From: Mycobacterium sp. DL99
GTDB lineage: Bacteria; Actinomycetota; Actinomycetes; Mycobacteriales; Mycobacteriaceae
Length of the DNA stretch: 64,000 bases
NCBI RefSeq assembly: GCF_004762045.1
Contig: NZ_SJOM01000007.1
Coordinates: 1 to 64,000 of the forward strand
Reading direction: 5' to 3'
Shown: positions 32,809 through 41,484 of the stretch, one piece after another
How the letters are laid out: every line of letters starts with the position of its first letter
Position numbering within the stretch: the stretch's first letter is position 1
Made by a program: the position numbers and the translations under genes
Notes under the pieces: generated by a model
Told to the model about the DNA's origin: nothing
What the model saw: only the letters and a program-made list of their open reading frames with translations
The model's database searches: none

Positions 32809-35264
32809 CGACGCGGTACGGCCAGCTTGCCTACACGTCGTTCGATGCGGTCGGGACCGTCGGCGGTTGGCAGGTGAAACAAACCGGCGGTGACCTCACG
32901 CCCGCGGAGACCCAGGCGCTGATCTCCGGCGTCCGTACGATCTTCCGTCCGGTGGGCTCGGTGCCGGATTTCCCCACGCCGGAACAGCTCGAGCAGGGCC
33001 CGCGCCGGCTCGCCTACCGTCACCTCGGCGACGGTGCCGGCTTCTGGCACACCTGCCCGGCGGGGTCGGACAGTACGGGCCGTCCCGGCAACGTCTTCGC
33101 GCATGTGCTGTTGGATCGGGCGCCTGACACCCACCCGCGGTCGCGGGCCATCCAGTGGTGGCGGGCGCCGCACTGGCTGCAGCCCTACGGGCCGGCCGCG
33201 GTGGCTCGCGCGGAGTTGCCCGGAGAACTGCCCCAGTTGGGCAGCGCGGTGACGAAGGACAGCGTGGTGGCCTTTGCCCTTGACCCCACTGCCTGGCGAC
33301 TGGCCACGCTGTTCGCCCTGCTCGACGCGGTGGCCGCGGCACTGGCCGGCGGCCCACCGGTGGTGCTGGGCGTGCATTCCCCGGATTCGGCGGCGCAGTG
33401 GATCGGCCTGGTGAGTTTTCTGATGTCGCCCGGTACCGCGGCAGGTCTGAGCTTTTCGACCTTCGATCGTGCCGAGCAGGTTGCGCCGCACAACGGCCAG
33501 GTGCTCAGTGCGGTACCGCTCGAGGACCTCGATGTGATCGAACCGGGCATGGTGGTGATCAGCGAATCCGAGCCGGTGTCGATGGGTGAACTTGGTGGTG
33601 ATCCACACTGCACCGCGGGCGGGCATCGCATCCGGGTGACCCGCTGGTCGGTGATGTCGCAGGTGGTGCTGCTCGATGTGGCGTCGGCGCGACGTGTGCT
33701 CGAGGACATCGACGCGTTGTCCAGCCAGGTCCGCGACGACGGACTGCACCCCGCCTGGCCGATGGCGATGGCGGTGGCCGCGCGCCCGGAGTTCGCCGAC
33801 GCGCACGTTGAAGCGCATGAGGTGATCGGCGCACATTCGCCCTCGGGCGCGCTGGTGGGGTCCGAGGCGGCGCACATCATCGCCGACGTGTTCTCGGCCG
33901 TGGTGGGTGTCACGACGGCCGACGCCTGGCGGGCCGTGCAGGAGTTGCCGGACGGGGCCGGCGCGGCGTTCGCCGACGCTACATACTTTGCCCGGGCGAT
34001 TGCTGATGACGCGTGGTTGACGCAAAGCGGTCCAATCCCATTGGGGCCGAGAATGTTTCACGGGAAACCACTGCCTTCGTTATTGCGGAAGGCGATCGGG
34101 CCGGCCCTGGAGCGTAGCCAGGACCAGGGGCCTGCCCGGTTGCTGCGGGTCGTTGACCTGCTGTTGCGGGCCGGGGTCGCCGATGATCGGCTGCGGGCGG
34201 CGCTGACCGGTGGTGTGCTGCCCGGCCTGGCAGATCCGGGGGTGCGGGCCCTGATCGGTGCCGCGGACCGGCTGTCGCTGGCGGCGTGGTTGCTGCACGA
34301 GGGCGACGCCGAGGGCAGCGCGATCGGTGATGACGTACTGGACTGGCTGGCCGACGCGGCCCCGCTGCCCGAGCGCGAAGAGCTCGCGGGGGCCCGGCCG
34401 TGGGATCCGGTGTGGATCCGTGCGGCACTGCGCGGACTGCGGTCGCAGCGGCGCGGGCCGCAACGCACGGGTGATCTCGGTGCGCAGTTGTGGTGGCTGC
34501 GGACGACGGCGCCCGGGCACTTCGCCGCCGTCGCCGCGGCGTCGGTCTGGGATCCGGCGGATCTGCTGCTGGCGATCGGTACCGAGCCGCTGCCCAGGAT
34601 GGCCGCGCTGCGCACCCTGGTCGGGGCTGCGGACTCGGTTGCGCTGCACCTGTTGGCCGGCAAGGTGATCGAGGACAACGGCGACAACGTGGCGGTGGCC
34701 TGTGCCGCCGTACGACACATCGAGCCGGGGGAGTGGCTGCATCAGCGTTACCTGCACACTCACCAGAGTTCCTATGTGCCGCTGTGGGATCAGGTGTTGG
34801 CCGGTCTGGAGCCGGGTTCTGTGCACCCGGATTTCTCGGTGCGGCTGCTGGCGTTCGCGTTGTTGGGCGTACTTTCCGGTCAGCCGTATCCGCAGGCCTG
34901 CAATGAGTTGGTCGCCGAAAACGCTTGCGGCACACAGGCGGTGGCCCGAGTGCTGCCGCTGGTCGACAGCGGCCAGTTGGCGCCGGTGACGGTGGTGGCG
35001 ATCGGCCTGTTGCGGACCGCGGTGGCCGAGGCCACCGCGCAAGTTCTCGACCCGGTGGATCAGCTGGCTGGGGTGCTGGCCGGACAGGTGGCGGCCACCA
35101 TGTCCGGCGCCGACGCGGAATCCGTGGTGGTGTTGATGGCGCAGTTGTCGGGCGATTCCTCTGAGGGGACGATGCGCGGATACCGCAAAATGGTGAACAG
35201 GCTGCTGACGCGGCGGGGTGAGCAACCGTCGCTGGCGGAGCGACTGAGGGGGAGCCGGGGCTGA
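32805..35264 (+). CDS. GTPase-associated protein 1 (GAP1)-like, copy 2
   Basis: The 819 aa protein is closely similar to copy 1 at 17706 over its whole length (TTRYGQLAYTSFDAVGTVGG; STGRPGNVFAHVLLD; WRAVQELPDGAGAAFADAT; MRGYRKMVNRLLTRRGE at the end). The ATG at 32805 overlaps the preceding stop, so translation is coupled. The gene that follows copy 1, the vWA-like protein, is absent here and the GTPase starts 1 bp after this stop. Confidence 0.72.
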   Translation: MTTRYGQLAYTSFDAVGTVGGWQVKQTGGDLTPAETQALISGVRTIFRPVGSVPDFPTPEQLEQGPRRLAYRHLGDGAGFWHTCPAGSDSTGRPGNVFAHVLLDRAPDTHPRSRAIQWWRAPHWLQPYGPAAVARAELPGELPQLGSAVTKDSVVAFALDPTAWRLATLFALLDAVAAALAGGPPVVLGVHSPDSAAQWIGLVSFLMSPGTAAGLSFSTFDRAEQVAPHNGQVLSAVPLEDLDVIEPGMVVISESEPVSMGELGGDPHCTAGGHRIRVTRWSVMSQVVLLDVASARRVLEDIDALSSQVRDDGLHPAWPMAMAVAARPEFADAHVEAHEVIGAHSPSGALVGSEAAHIIADVFSAVVGVTTADAWRAVQELPDGAGAAFADATYFARAIADDAWLTQSGPIPLGPRMFHGKPLPSLLRKAIGPALERSQDQGPARLLRVVDLLLRAGVADDRLRAALTGGVLPGLADPGVRALIGAADRLSLAAWLLHEGDAEGSAIGDDVLDWLADAAPLPEREELAGARPWDPVWIRAALRGLRSQRRGPQRTGDLGAQLWWLRTTAPGHFAAVAAASVWDPADLLLAIGTEPLPRMAALRTLVGAADSVALHLLAGKVIEDNGDNVAVACAAVRHIEPGEWLHQRYLHTHQSSYVPLWDQVLAGLEPGSVHPDFSVRLLAFALLGVLSGQPYPQACNELVAENACGTQAVARVLPLVDSGQLAPVTVVAIGLLRTAVAEATAQVLDPVDQLAGVLAGQVAATMSGADAESVVVLMAQLSGDSSEGTMRGYRKMVNRLLTRRGEQPSLAERLRGSRG

Positions 35265-35265
35265 C

Positions 35266-36423
35266 ATGAGCAAATGCCCGCGGTGCTTCACCCCGCTGAG
35301 CCCGAACAACCACCTGTGGACGCTGCCGGCCCAGGCCGGCGGCACCCGCTACCGCGACGACGTCGCCTCCGCCTACGTGGGTGCACCCGCCGATTGCGGC
35401 CCGCTGTACACCTGGACCCGCGCGGCCGGCTATCACGGCCCGCCGCCGCCGCCGTCCGAGGCCAGCCGGGCGCTGCAGGGAGCCGCGGTGGAGATCTGCC
35501 CGGTCTGCCATTTCACGCTTCCCGAGGGCTTCCGGGAAGGGCACGCCATCTGCATCGCGCTGGCCGGCGCGCGTGCGACGGGCAAGAGCCTCTACATCGC
35601 CGTGCTGATCAAACAGCTGGAATTGTTGTGCGAGAAGTTCGGTGTCGTGCTGGAACCGGTCACCCGCGCCACTGCACAGAACTACGCCGCCAACTACGAG
35701 GGCCCGCTGTATGTTCAGCGCGGTCTGCTGCCGCCCACTCCGACGGTGCACACGCAGGCCCCGAATCAGCGTGAGCCACTGGTGTTCTCGGTCGGTGTGT
35801 GGCACGGGGTGCGCCGGTTCCTGGTGCTGCGTGATGTCGCAGGCGAAGACCTGGAGAACGGTGACCTGCGGGCGCCGCCCTTCCAGTTCTTCGCCCACGC
35901 CGACGCGGTGTTCTTCATGTTTGATCCGTTGCGGGTGAAGTCGATCCGTGACCAGTTGCAGGATCTGCTGCCGCCCCAGCCGTTCATCGGCGGGGAGCCG
36001 CGCTCGGTGCTGGGCAATCTGCTGTTGGCGGTCAACCCGGGCCAGCCCAAGCTGGCGGTGATCCTGTCCAAGTTCGATGTGCTGCGCGCGCTGCGCGACG
36101 TGCAGGGTTCGGAGTGGGCGCTGGTCATGTCCAACGGAGGAGCGGCGTTCCTGCGCGACACCTCCGACGGCGAACACTACGACGATGTGGACGGCCGGCT
36201 GCTGCACCAGGAGGTGCGCAGCCTGCTGGTGCGCTTGCACGGCGGAGCGATCGTGTCGACCGTGGAGAACCCGTCGGCCGGTGCGCGGTTGGCCAGCCGG
36301 TTCTTCGCGGTGTCGGCGCTGGGGCATCCGCCCACCGGAAACCGTCTGCACGCCAGGGGTATTGCGCCATTCCGGTGCGTGGACCCGGTGCGCTGGGTGA
36401 CCTCGCAGTTCGGCGTGTTCTGA
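35266..36423 (+). CDS. Zinc-ribbon P-loop GTPase (double-GTPase-2 type), copy 2
   Basis: The 385 aa protein has exactly the length of copy 1 and keeps CPRC (4-7), CPVC (78-81), GARATGKS (101-108), DVAGED and SKFD. Preservation of the cysteines and nucleotide-binding residues argues that it is functional and not a decaying duplicate. It is the last gene of the shortened block; no DUF4190 paralogue follows. Confidence 0.82.
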   Translation: MSKCPRCFTPLSPNNHLWTLPAQAGGTRYRDDVASAYVGAPADCGPLYTWTRAAGYHGPPPPPSEASRALQGAAVEICPVCHFTLPEGFREGHAICIALAGARATGKSLYIAVLIKQLELLCEKFGVVLEPVTRATAQNYAANYEGPLYVQRGLLPPTPTVHTQAPNQREPLVFSVGVWHGVRRFLVLRDVAGEDLENGDLRAPPFQFFAHADAVFFMFDPLRVKSIRDQLQDLLPPQPFIGGEPRSVLGNLLLAVNPGQPKLAVILSKFDVLRALRDVQGSEWALVMSNGGAAFLRDTSDGEHYDDVDGRLLHQEVRSLLVRLHGGAIVSTVENPSAGARLASRFFAVSALGHPPTGNRLHARGIAPFRCVDPVRWVTSQFGVF

Positions 36424-36506
36424 CCGAACGGTCCGGTTGGCGACCGCGTCGGTGAGCGGTTGAGGACGCGTGGCTATGGTGAGCTGACCGAGCAGAGAGG
36501 TGACAG

Positions 36507-37010
36507 GTGGGCAAGAACGAGCGCACGAAGATCGTCATGAGCGACGACGAGATCGCCGAATTCGTCGAACGCAGCCGAACCGCGACGATGGCCACGGTGC
36601 TGTCGAGCGGCCGACCCCACCTGGTGGCCATGTGGTACGCGGTGCTCGACGGTGAGATCTGGTTCGAGACCAAGGCCAAGTCGCAGAAGGCGGTCAACCT
36701 GCGCCGCGACCCGACGATCACGGTGATGATCGAAGACGGCGACACCTACAACACGCTGCGCGGCGTGTCGATCGACGGCACCGCCGAGATCGTCGACGAC
36801 CCGGAAACGATTCTGCGCGTGGGCATCAGCGTGTGGGAGCGCTACACCGGGCCCTACACCGAGGAGATGCGCCCGTTCGTCGACCAGATGATGAACAACC
36901 GCATCGCAGTACGGGTGGTGCCCACTCGGCAGCGCAGCTGGGACCACCGCAAGCTCGGGCTGCCCGAGATGCCGGTGGGCGGCAGCACCGCGCAATACTT
37001 GAACGTCTAG
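36507..37010 (+). CDS. PPOX-class (F420/FMN-dependent) oxidoreductase
   Basis: The 167 aa protein has the split-barrel fold of the pyridoxamine-phosphate-oxidase-like family. It shows SRTATMATVLSSGRPHLVAM, IWFETKAKSQKAVNLRRDP and ITVMIEDGDTYNTLRGV, a pattern common among mycobacterial F420-dependent reductases. The substrate is unknown. The GTG start at 36507 has gagaggtgac upstream. It ends 4 bp inside the convergent pirin gene. Confidence 0.85.
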   Translation: MGKNERTKIVMSDDEIAEFVERSRTATMATVLSSGRPHLVAMWYAVLDGEIWFETKAKSQKAVNLRRDPTITVMIEDGDTYNTLRGVSIDGTAEIVDDPETILRVGISVWERYTGPYTEEMRPFVDQMMNNRIAVRVVPTRQRSWDHRKLGLPEMPVGGSTAQYLNV

Positions 37011-37975
37011 CCCGAAGGGCGCGGGCGCGGCTTGAGCCGGCCATTGGGCAAGGGCGGTGCGGGTAGCCGCGCGATGTGGCCTTCGTACCCCTGCACGTCG
37101 CCGAACCGTGCATCGTTGGCCTGCCACAGTTCTCGGTAGGTGGCGATGTCGTCGTGGCTGCGGCCGACGAAGTTCCACCACATCACCAGCTCCTCGGTGA
37201 AGGGTGGCCCGCCCAGCAGGATTGCCCGGGCCGGAGCGTCGCCGCGGTTGGCCAACTGCAGCTGCGCGCGCCCCGGGGCCTGGTAGGCCAGATCGGCGAC
37301 CGCCAGGGTGGTACCGCACACCTCGATCGCTCCCTGGTCGAGCAGCACCCCGTGTTCGAAGGCCGGGTCGACATCCAGCGTCAGCACCGCACCCGGAACC
37401 AGGTCGATCTGCGCGCCCAACAGTGGCGTGAAGGTGTGCACCGGCGACGATGAGTCGGCAAGCTCGCCGAGGAACACCCGGATGGTCGCGCCGCCGACGG
37501 TTTGTGGCGGCGGTGCGTAATGGGCGAAGTCGCGGTCGGTGTCGCGGGCGACGTCGGGCAGCGCCACCCACAGCTGCACACCGTGAAGGATCGTGGTCTC
37601 CGGCGTCGAGACCTCCGAGTGGCAGATTCCGGCGCCCGCAGTCATCAGGTTCAGCTCGCCGGGACGCACCATGGCATGCACTCCTGCACTGTCGCGATGC
37701 TCGATCAGCCCGTCGAAAAGCCAGCTCACCGTTTGCAATCCGGTGTGCGGATGGGGCGGCACGTCCATGCCTCTGCCGGCAGTTCGGACGTCGTGCGGAC
37801 CGTAGTGGTCAGCGAAACACCAGGCGCCGATCATGGACCGGTCCCGCTGCGGCAGGGTGCGACGGACGAGCATCGCGCGCGGGCCGCCCAGCGGTACCTC
37901 GCGCGGGTGCAGGACCCCGGTGAACTCCGAGTTGGCGCACGTGACTTCGGCAGGCGCCGTATCGGTATTGCTCAT
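37007..37975 (-). CDS. Pirin-family protein
   Basis: The 322 aa bicupin protein has the pirin signatures DHYGPHDV, GMDVPPHPHTGLQTVSWLF, ITAGAGICHSE-like (MTAGAGICHSEVS) and HGVQLWVALP. The His residues in PPHPHTG and the CHSE region are the expected metal ligands. Some pirins act as quercetinases, others as regulators; the role here is unknown. I chose the ATG at 37975 (MSNTDTAPAEV) and not the long upstream frame, which antiparallels the DivIVA-like gene. Confidence 0.9.
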   Translation of the reverse strand: MSNTDTAPAEVTCANSEFTGVLHPREVPLGGPRAMLVRRTLPQRDRSMIGAWCFADHYGPHDVRTAGRGMDVPPHPHTGLQTVSWLFDGLIEHRDSAGVHAMVRPGELNLMTAGAGICHSEVSTPETTILHGVQLWVALPDVARDTDRDFAHYAPPPQTVGGATIRVFLGELADSSSPVHTFTPLLGAQIDLVPGAVLTLDVDPAFEHGVLLDQGAIEVCGTTLAVADLAYQAPGRAQLQLANRGDAPARAILLGGPPFTEELVMWWNFVGRSHDDIATYRELWQANDARFGDVQGYEGHIARLPAPPLPNGRLKPRPRPSG

Positions 37976-38020
37976 GAACCTCACGGTAACCGCGTTCGGC
38001 CGGGACCACGCGCGGTTAGC

Positions 38021-38284
38021 ATGACCGGCATGACCGGGGGATTGACTGCCGAAGATGTTCGCGGCGCTGAGCTTTCGAAACCGCCGCTGGGTAAGCGGGG
38101 CTATGACAAGAAGTCGGTCGACGACTTCCTGGCGTTGGTGGCCCGCCGCCTCGACGGACGCGGGCACCTCGATGCCGATGACGTCCGCAATATCGCGTTC
38201 CCCAAGCCGCCGCTGTTTCAGCGCGGCTACGACGAGGACGAAGTGGATGCTCTTCTCGATGCGGTGGTCGCCACGCTCCAGTAG
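38021..38284 (+). CDS. Small protein with two DivIVA-type (DivI1A) repeats
   Basis: The 87 aa protein contains two copies of the DivI1A motif: LSKPPLGKRGYDKKSVDDFL (about residues 19-38) and FPKPPLFQRGYDEDEVDALL (about 61-80). Similar motifs occur at the N-terminus of DivIVA/Wag31, where they contact the membrane, but here there is no coiled coil. It may bind curved membrane or a polar protein. Start is ATG 38021; ATG 38030 in the same frame is possible. It is divergent from the pirin gene by 45 bp. Confidence 0.75.
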   Translation: MTGMTGGLTAEDVRGAELSKPPLGKRGYDKKSVDDFLALVARRLDGRGHLDADDVRNIAFPKPPLFQRGYDEDEVDALLDAVVATLQ

Positions 38285-38363
38285 GAGCCGAAGGAAAAGT
38301 TGGGGGACGGTGCCGTCACTGCGCCTCTCGGCGAGTGGTCGCACGAAGCGACGGTTCTGGTGT

Positions 38364-38420
38364 GGGGCCCGGGGCAATGCCCGACACCGTCCCCGGGTGT
38401 AACGGCACACCCCGGGCCCC
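38364..38420. terminator. Long hairpin between the DivIVA-like gene and whiB6
   Basis: A perfect 11-bp inverted repeat (38364-38374 GGGGCCCGGGG with 38410-38420) encloses two smaller alternative stems (GGGC-aat-GCCC at 38372-38382; GGGTGT/ACACCC at 38395-38400 and 38407-38412). It lies between convergent genes and probably terminates both. The stems compete, so it could also fold in more than one state. Confidence 0.6.
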
Positions 38421-38521
38421 TATTCCTCCCCCAGTGGAAACCTGTCCTTGCCCTGCCGTCCCCTCGAATCGGCAGCGTAAGAGCCAGACAAAAGTACTGG
38501 TGTGTTCCGCGGGCTCGCGGA

Positions 38522-38815
38522 TCAGGCGGCTTCGTGGAAGACCAGGCCCAGCTTGCGCACGGGGTAGCCGTTGCGCTCGGCCAGCGATCGCAGCTGCTTC
38601 AGCGCGAAGCTGCGGCCCCGGCCCCCCTCGGGAACCGTGATGCCGGCCCAAAGTCCCTCAGCGCGGGGCAGTTCGCAGGCTTCGCGGGCGCACAGCCACC
38701 GCCGCGGGCATTCCCGGCAGATGACCTTGGCCTGATCGTCGGGGGTGGAGGTCCACCGCTCCGGGTCACTGGTGCACACGCCGAGCGGGATGCCGTTGGC
38801 CATGAGTGCGTTCAT
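38522..38815 (-). CDS. whiB6: WhiB-family iron-sulfur regulator WhiB6
   Basis: WhiB6 is a redox-sensitive 4Fe-4S transcription factor that controls ESX-1 genes in mycobacteria. The 97 aa protein has four cysteines in the family spacing: the first in LGVCTSD, then ICRECPRRWLC (CxxC...C). The GLWAGI turn (variant of G[VI]WGG) and a basic C-terminal tail follow. TPDDQAKVICRECPRRWLCA closely matches my recall of WhiB6. The ATG at 38815 is the start. It lies directly before the ESX-1 locus, as in M. tuberculosis. A repeat-containing region upstream (38816-39201) probably holds its promoter and operators. Confidence 0.95.
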   Translation of the reverse strand: MNALMANGIPLGVCTSDPERWTSTPDDQAKVICRECPRRWLCAREACELPRAEGLWAGITVPEGGRGRSFALKQLRSLAERNGYPVRKLGLVFHEAA

Positions 38816-39201
38816 ACTGCTGCTCCTGTTAGGACTTTTGTTGCGGTGTGTACCGCGTTGCGGGGAACGCTATAGCAAGAACCGTAGCGATGCAACAGTT
38901 TGATTGAAACCGCAGCGGTGCAACGCTACGGAAATTTGCATTGGTAACGATGGTGGATCACCAGGGGAAAGTCCGGTTGGATCTAAAACCGCACGTCAGA
39001 ACGCCGATAGGTACCTGTATGTACCCGTAGCGGGAGATCGATTTGTCCGGTCAAGAAGCCGTAGCATCGGAGTTGTTTGCTGTGGATGCGAAAAACCCAA
39101 GGTGTAGCGGTGCTTCGGTCTGGGGTTAGGATTGACGGGTCCCGGCAACCGCTTCAGCACTTCAGCTGAGGCTGAGCACATTGGCGAGGAAACAGCCCCG
39201 T
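38816..39201. promoter_or_regulatory. Divergent control region between whiB6 and the Rv3863-like gene
   Basis: This gene-free stretch of 386 bp drives whiB6 leftwards and the Rv3863-like gene rightwards. It contains an imperfect 15-bp direct repeat, CCGTAGCGATGCAAC (38882-38896) and CCGCAGCGGTGCAAC (38910-38924), 28 bp apart. An 8-bp inverted pair, CCGTAGCG / CGCTACGG (38882-38889 and 38924-38931), overlaps it. These are 67-116 bp upstream of whiB6. They look like operator half-sites; the protein that binds is unknown. Confidence 0.6.
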
Positions 39202-39984
39202 ATGACCGACGCTGAGTACGACCTCGCCACCGGCGAGTTCGATGTCGGACTTATTCGCGCTGGTGCTGCAGCTGCGGCCAGGCGTCGCGAACTCGACATC
39301 AGCCAGCGCAGCCTCGCCGCCGACGGGATCATCAACGCCGGAGCCCTCATCGCGTTCGAGAAGGGCCGCAGCTGGCCCCGCGAGCGCACCCGGCTCAAGC
39401 TCGAAGAGGTGTTGCGCTGGCCGCCGGGCACCATCGCCCGGCTACGCCAGGGCGGGCCGGTACCCGATCCGGCGATGCCGGCACCGGCACCCGTGGAACC
39501 GCCGACCGTCGTCACCACGCAACCGCGGTTGACGACCACGCCACCGGCCAGCGACGAGGTACCGCTGATCGCCCAGGCGGTCCTGACGGCGGTGAACACC
39601 CTGGAGTCGACGATCGCCACGCTGCCGGCCGTGGGAGAACCCGAGTTCACCCCGCGGGTGACGTCCGTGCTGGCCGATCTTCGTCAGCTCGAGGCGGTGG
39701 CCGCTCGAGCCGCGCGGCTCAGCATGGTGACTCCGGCACTGATCAAGGCGCTCAGCGCGGTGCGGCGCCAGATCGATGAGCTGACCACGCTGGCCGCCAC
39801 CGCGCCCGGGGCCACCCTCGGGCAACGCCTGTATGCCGCCCGTCGGCAGGCGAATCTCACGATCGGTGAAACCGCAACGGCTGCAGGTGTTTCAGAGGAC
39901 ACCGTGGCCCGCGCCGAGGCGGAATATCCCGTCGACGCCCCCGCGGTCCATGCTCTGGAGGCACTGATCGGCGCGATGCGCTGA
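39202..39984 (+). CDS. Rv3863-like putative DNA-binding protein lacking an FHA domain
   Basis: The 260 aa product matches what I recall of the C-terminal two thirds of M. tuberculosis Rv3863 (AAAARRRELDISQRSLAADG, then INAGALIAFEKGRSWPRERT). The segment has a helix-turn-helix (XRE-like) look and is repeated in weaker form at the C-terminus (LGQRLYAARRQANLTIGE...). The N-terminal FHA part of Rv3863 is missing. It sits between whiB6 and the ESX-1 genes, as Rv3863 does. ATG 39202 is preferred; a TTG at 39181 in frame is possible. Confidence 0.7.
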   Translation: MTDAEYDLATGEFDVGLIRAGAAAAARRRELDISQRSLAADGIINAGALIAFEKGRSWPRERTRLKLEEVLRWPPGTIARLRQGGPVPDPAMPAPAPVEPPTVVTTQPRLTTTPPASDEVPLIAQAVLTAVNTLESTIATLPAVGEPEFTPRVTSVLADLRQLEAVAARAARLSMVTPALIKALSAVRRQIDELTTLAATAPGATLGQRLYAARRQANLTIGETATAAGVSEDTVARAEAEYPVDAPAVHALEALIGAMR

Positions 39985-39996
39985 TCAGCGGACCGG

Positions 39997-41484
39997 CTAG
40001 CGGTCCCGCCGATCGTCGTGGGTCGGGAAGTGCTCGGCCAATGCCGCGGCGATCTCCAGGAACCGGCGCCGGGTCGGGGTCGACATCTCTCGCGGATCGA
40101 CGACGCCGCCGGGACGCAGATGCCCGTCGAAAGGCACCTCGATCACTCGCTGACCCTGACCGGAGAACTGTCCGGCCAGGATGGTGCGCGTGCGTTTGTC
40201 GGCGTGGCCGTCGGAGTCGTTGAGCACCACGACCGTGCGCTGCAGCAGGTCTGTCATCTCGTGGGCGGCCAGCCAGTCCAGCGTCTGGCCGGCCGTGGCG
40301 GCGCCGTCCACCCATGGCGAGGACACCACGATCAAACCGTCGAGATCGCGCAGCACCTCCTGGGTCACCGGCGAGTCCATGGTCGAACTGCAGTCCACCA
40401 CCGAGATCGAGAAATGCCTGTCGAGTCGGGTGGTGGCCTCGCGGTAGATGGCCGCGTCGAGTACCCGGCGGCGGGCCGGCGTGCCCTCGCCGGCGAGGAC
40501 GAACAGCCCGGCGGCGTTGTTGCCGACGCGACTGCGCACATCGGCGAACGAGTCCAGGTGTTTGTCGTTGGCGAGCTCCCAATATGAGCTCTGTGCCTGG
40601 GGGTCGACGCGGCTGCCGAGCTTGCCGAAGGAGGTGTCGGCGTCGATGGCCACCACGCGATCGTCCTGGCGCAACTGGGCGAAGATCGATCCGACGCTGG
40701 CCGAGACGGTGGTCTTGCCCACCCCGCCCTTGCCCATCACTCCGACCTTGTAATGGCCCCGCAGGAGGCCTTTGATCTTGGCCTCCAACTCGGCCTGACG
40801 AAGGTCTTCGGGTGACGGGCCGGGGTTGACCAGCCCGAACGTTGCCCGGTACACGAACAGTCGCCAGCCACTGCCCGGCGGCTGGCGCTTCGGCGGCACC
40901 AGGTCGTTGACCCGGATGCGGTCGGCGTAGGAGCCGGTAGGCAGTGGCGGTATGCCGGGTGCGGCACCCGGATCCGGCGCGAATCCGCCTTCGGTGGGCC
41001 AAGGTTGGCCGGGCGGTGGTCCGTAGGGCTGCTGCGGCGGGCCTCCGGGCCCGGGTGGACGCTGGGACGGGAGCTGCCAGCCCGGAGGGTGCTGCTCCCA
41101 CGCATCGGTTCGGGCATCGGGATGGCCCATGTTGAGCGGAGCCTGGTTCGGCGGTGCTTGACGGACGTCGCGTGGAGGCGGGGGAGGCGGCGGGGGCGGT
41201 GCCTGCTGCTGTGGCTGAGCCGGCGGTGCGGGCGGCGCCTCCCGGAACGTGCTGCGGGCGCGCTCGGCGTCGGGATCGGTCGGTACGCCCTTCGACGGCC
41301 CGGATTCGTCGGGCTCAGTGGTTTCCGCTGCCTTCGACGGCACGAAATTGACCGGAGCGCGCCCGGGGATCGACGGCGGCTCGGGCGGCTTACGACGGGT
41401 CGGCCGGGTATCGGGTTCGAAATGAGATTCCTCCGGACCCGTCCAGCCGAGCTCTCTACGCAAGGTGTCGTCGGGGTCGGGCAC
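39997..41484 (-). CDS. MinD/ParA-like ATPase with proline-rich N-terminus (EspI-like)
   Basis: The 495 aa protein has a charged, Pro/Gln-rich N-terminal half (to about residue 240) and a C-terminal MinD/ParA-type domain. That domain has a deviant Walker A, GKGGVGKTT, the motif VVAIDADTSFGKLG and SVVDCSST. It resembles EspI (55010 in this window) and the Rv3860-type proteins found next to whiB6. Such ATPases may couple ESX-1 activity to cellular energy state. The GTG start at 41484 (PDPDDTLRRELGW) has ggaggagatt upstream. It is divergent from espE across a 392-bp gap. Confidence 0.75.
   Translation of the reverse strand: MPDPDDTLRRELGWTGPEESHFEPDTRPTRRKPPEPPSIPGRAPVNFVPSKAAETTEPDESGPSKGVPTDPDAERARSTFREAPPAPPAQPQQQAPPPPPPPPPRDVRQAPPNQAPLNMGHPDARTDAWEQHPPGWQLPSQRPPGPGGPPQQPYGPPPGQPWPTEGGFAPDPGAAPGIPPLPTGSYADRIRVNDLVPPKRQPPGSGWRLFVYRATFGLVNPGPSPEDLRQAELEAKIKGLLRGHYKVGVMGKGGVGKTTVSASVGSIFAQLRQDDRVVAIDADTSFGKLGSRVDPQAQSSYWELANDKHLDSFADVRSRVGNNAAGLFVLAGEGTPARRRVLDAAIYREATTRLDRHFSISVVDCSSTMDSPVTQEVLRDLDGLIVVSSPWVDGAATAGQTLDWLAAHEMTDLLQRTVVVLNDSDGHADKRTRTILAGQFSGQGQRVIEVPFDGHLRPGGVVDPREMSTPTRRRFLEIAAALAEHFPTHDDRRDR

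Noticed and set aside
37502..38020. Long plus-strand frame leading into the DivIVA-like gene
   Set aside because: It is antiparallel to the pirin gene, whose motifs are clear; the DivIVA motifs start only after 38021.
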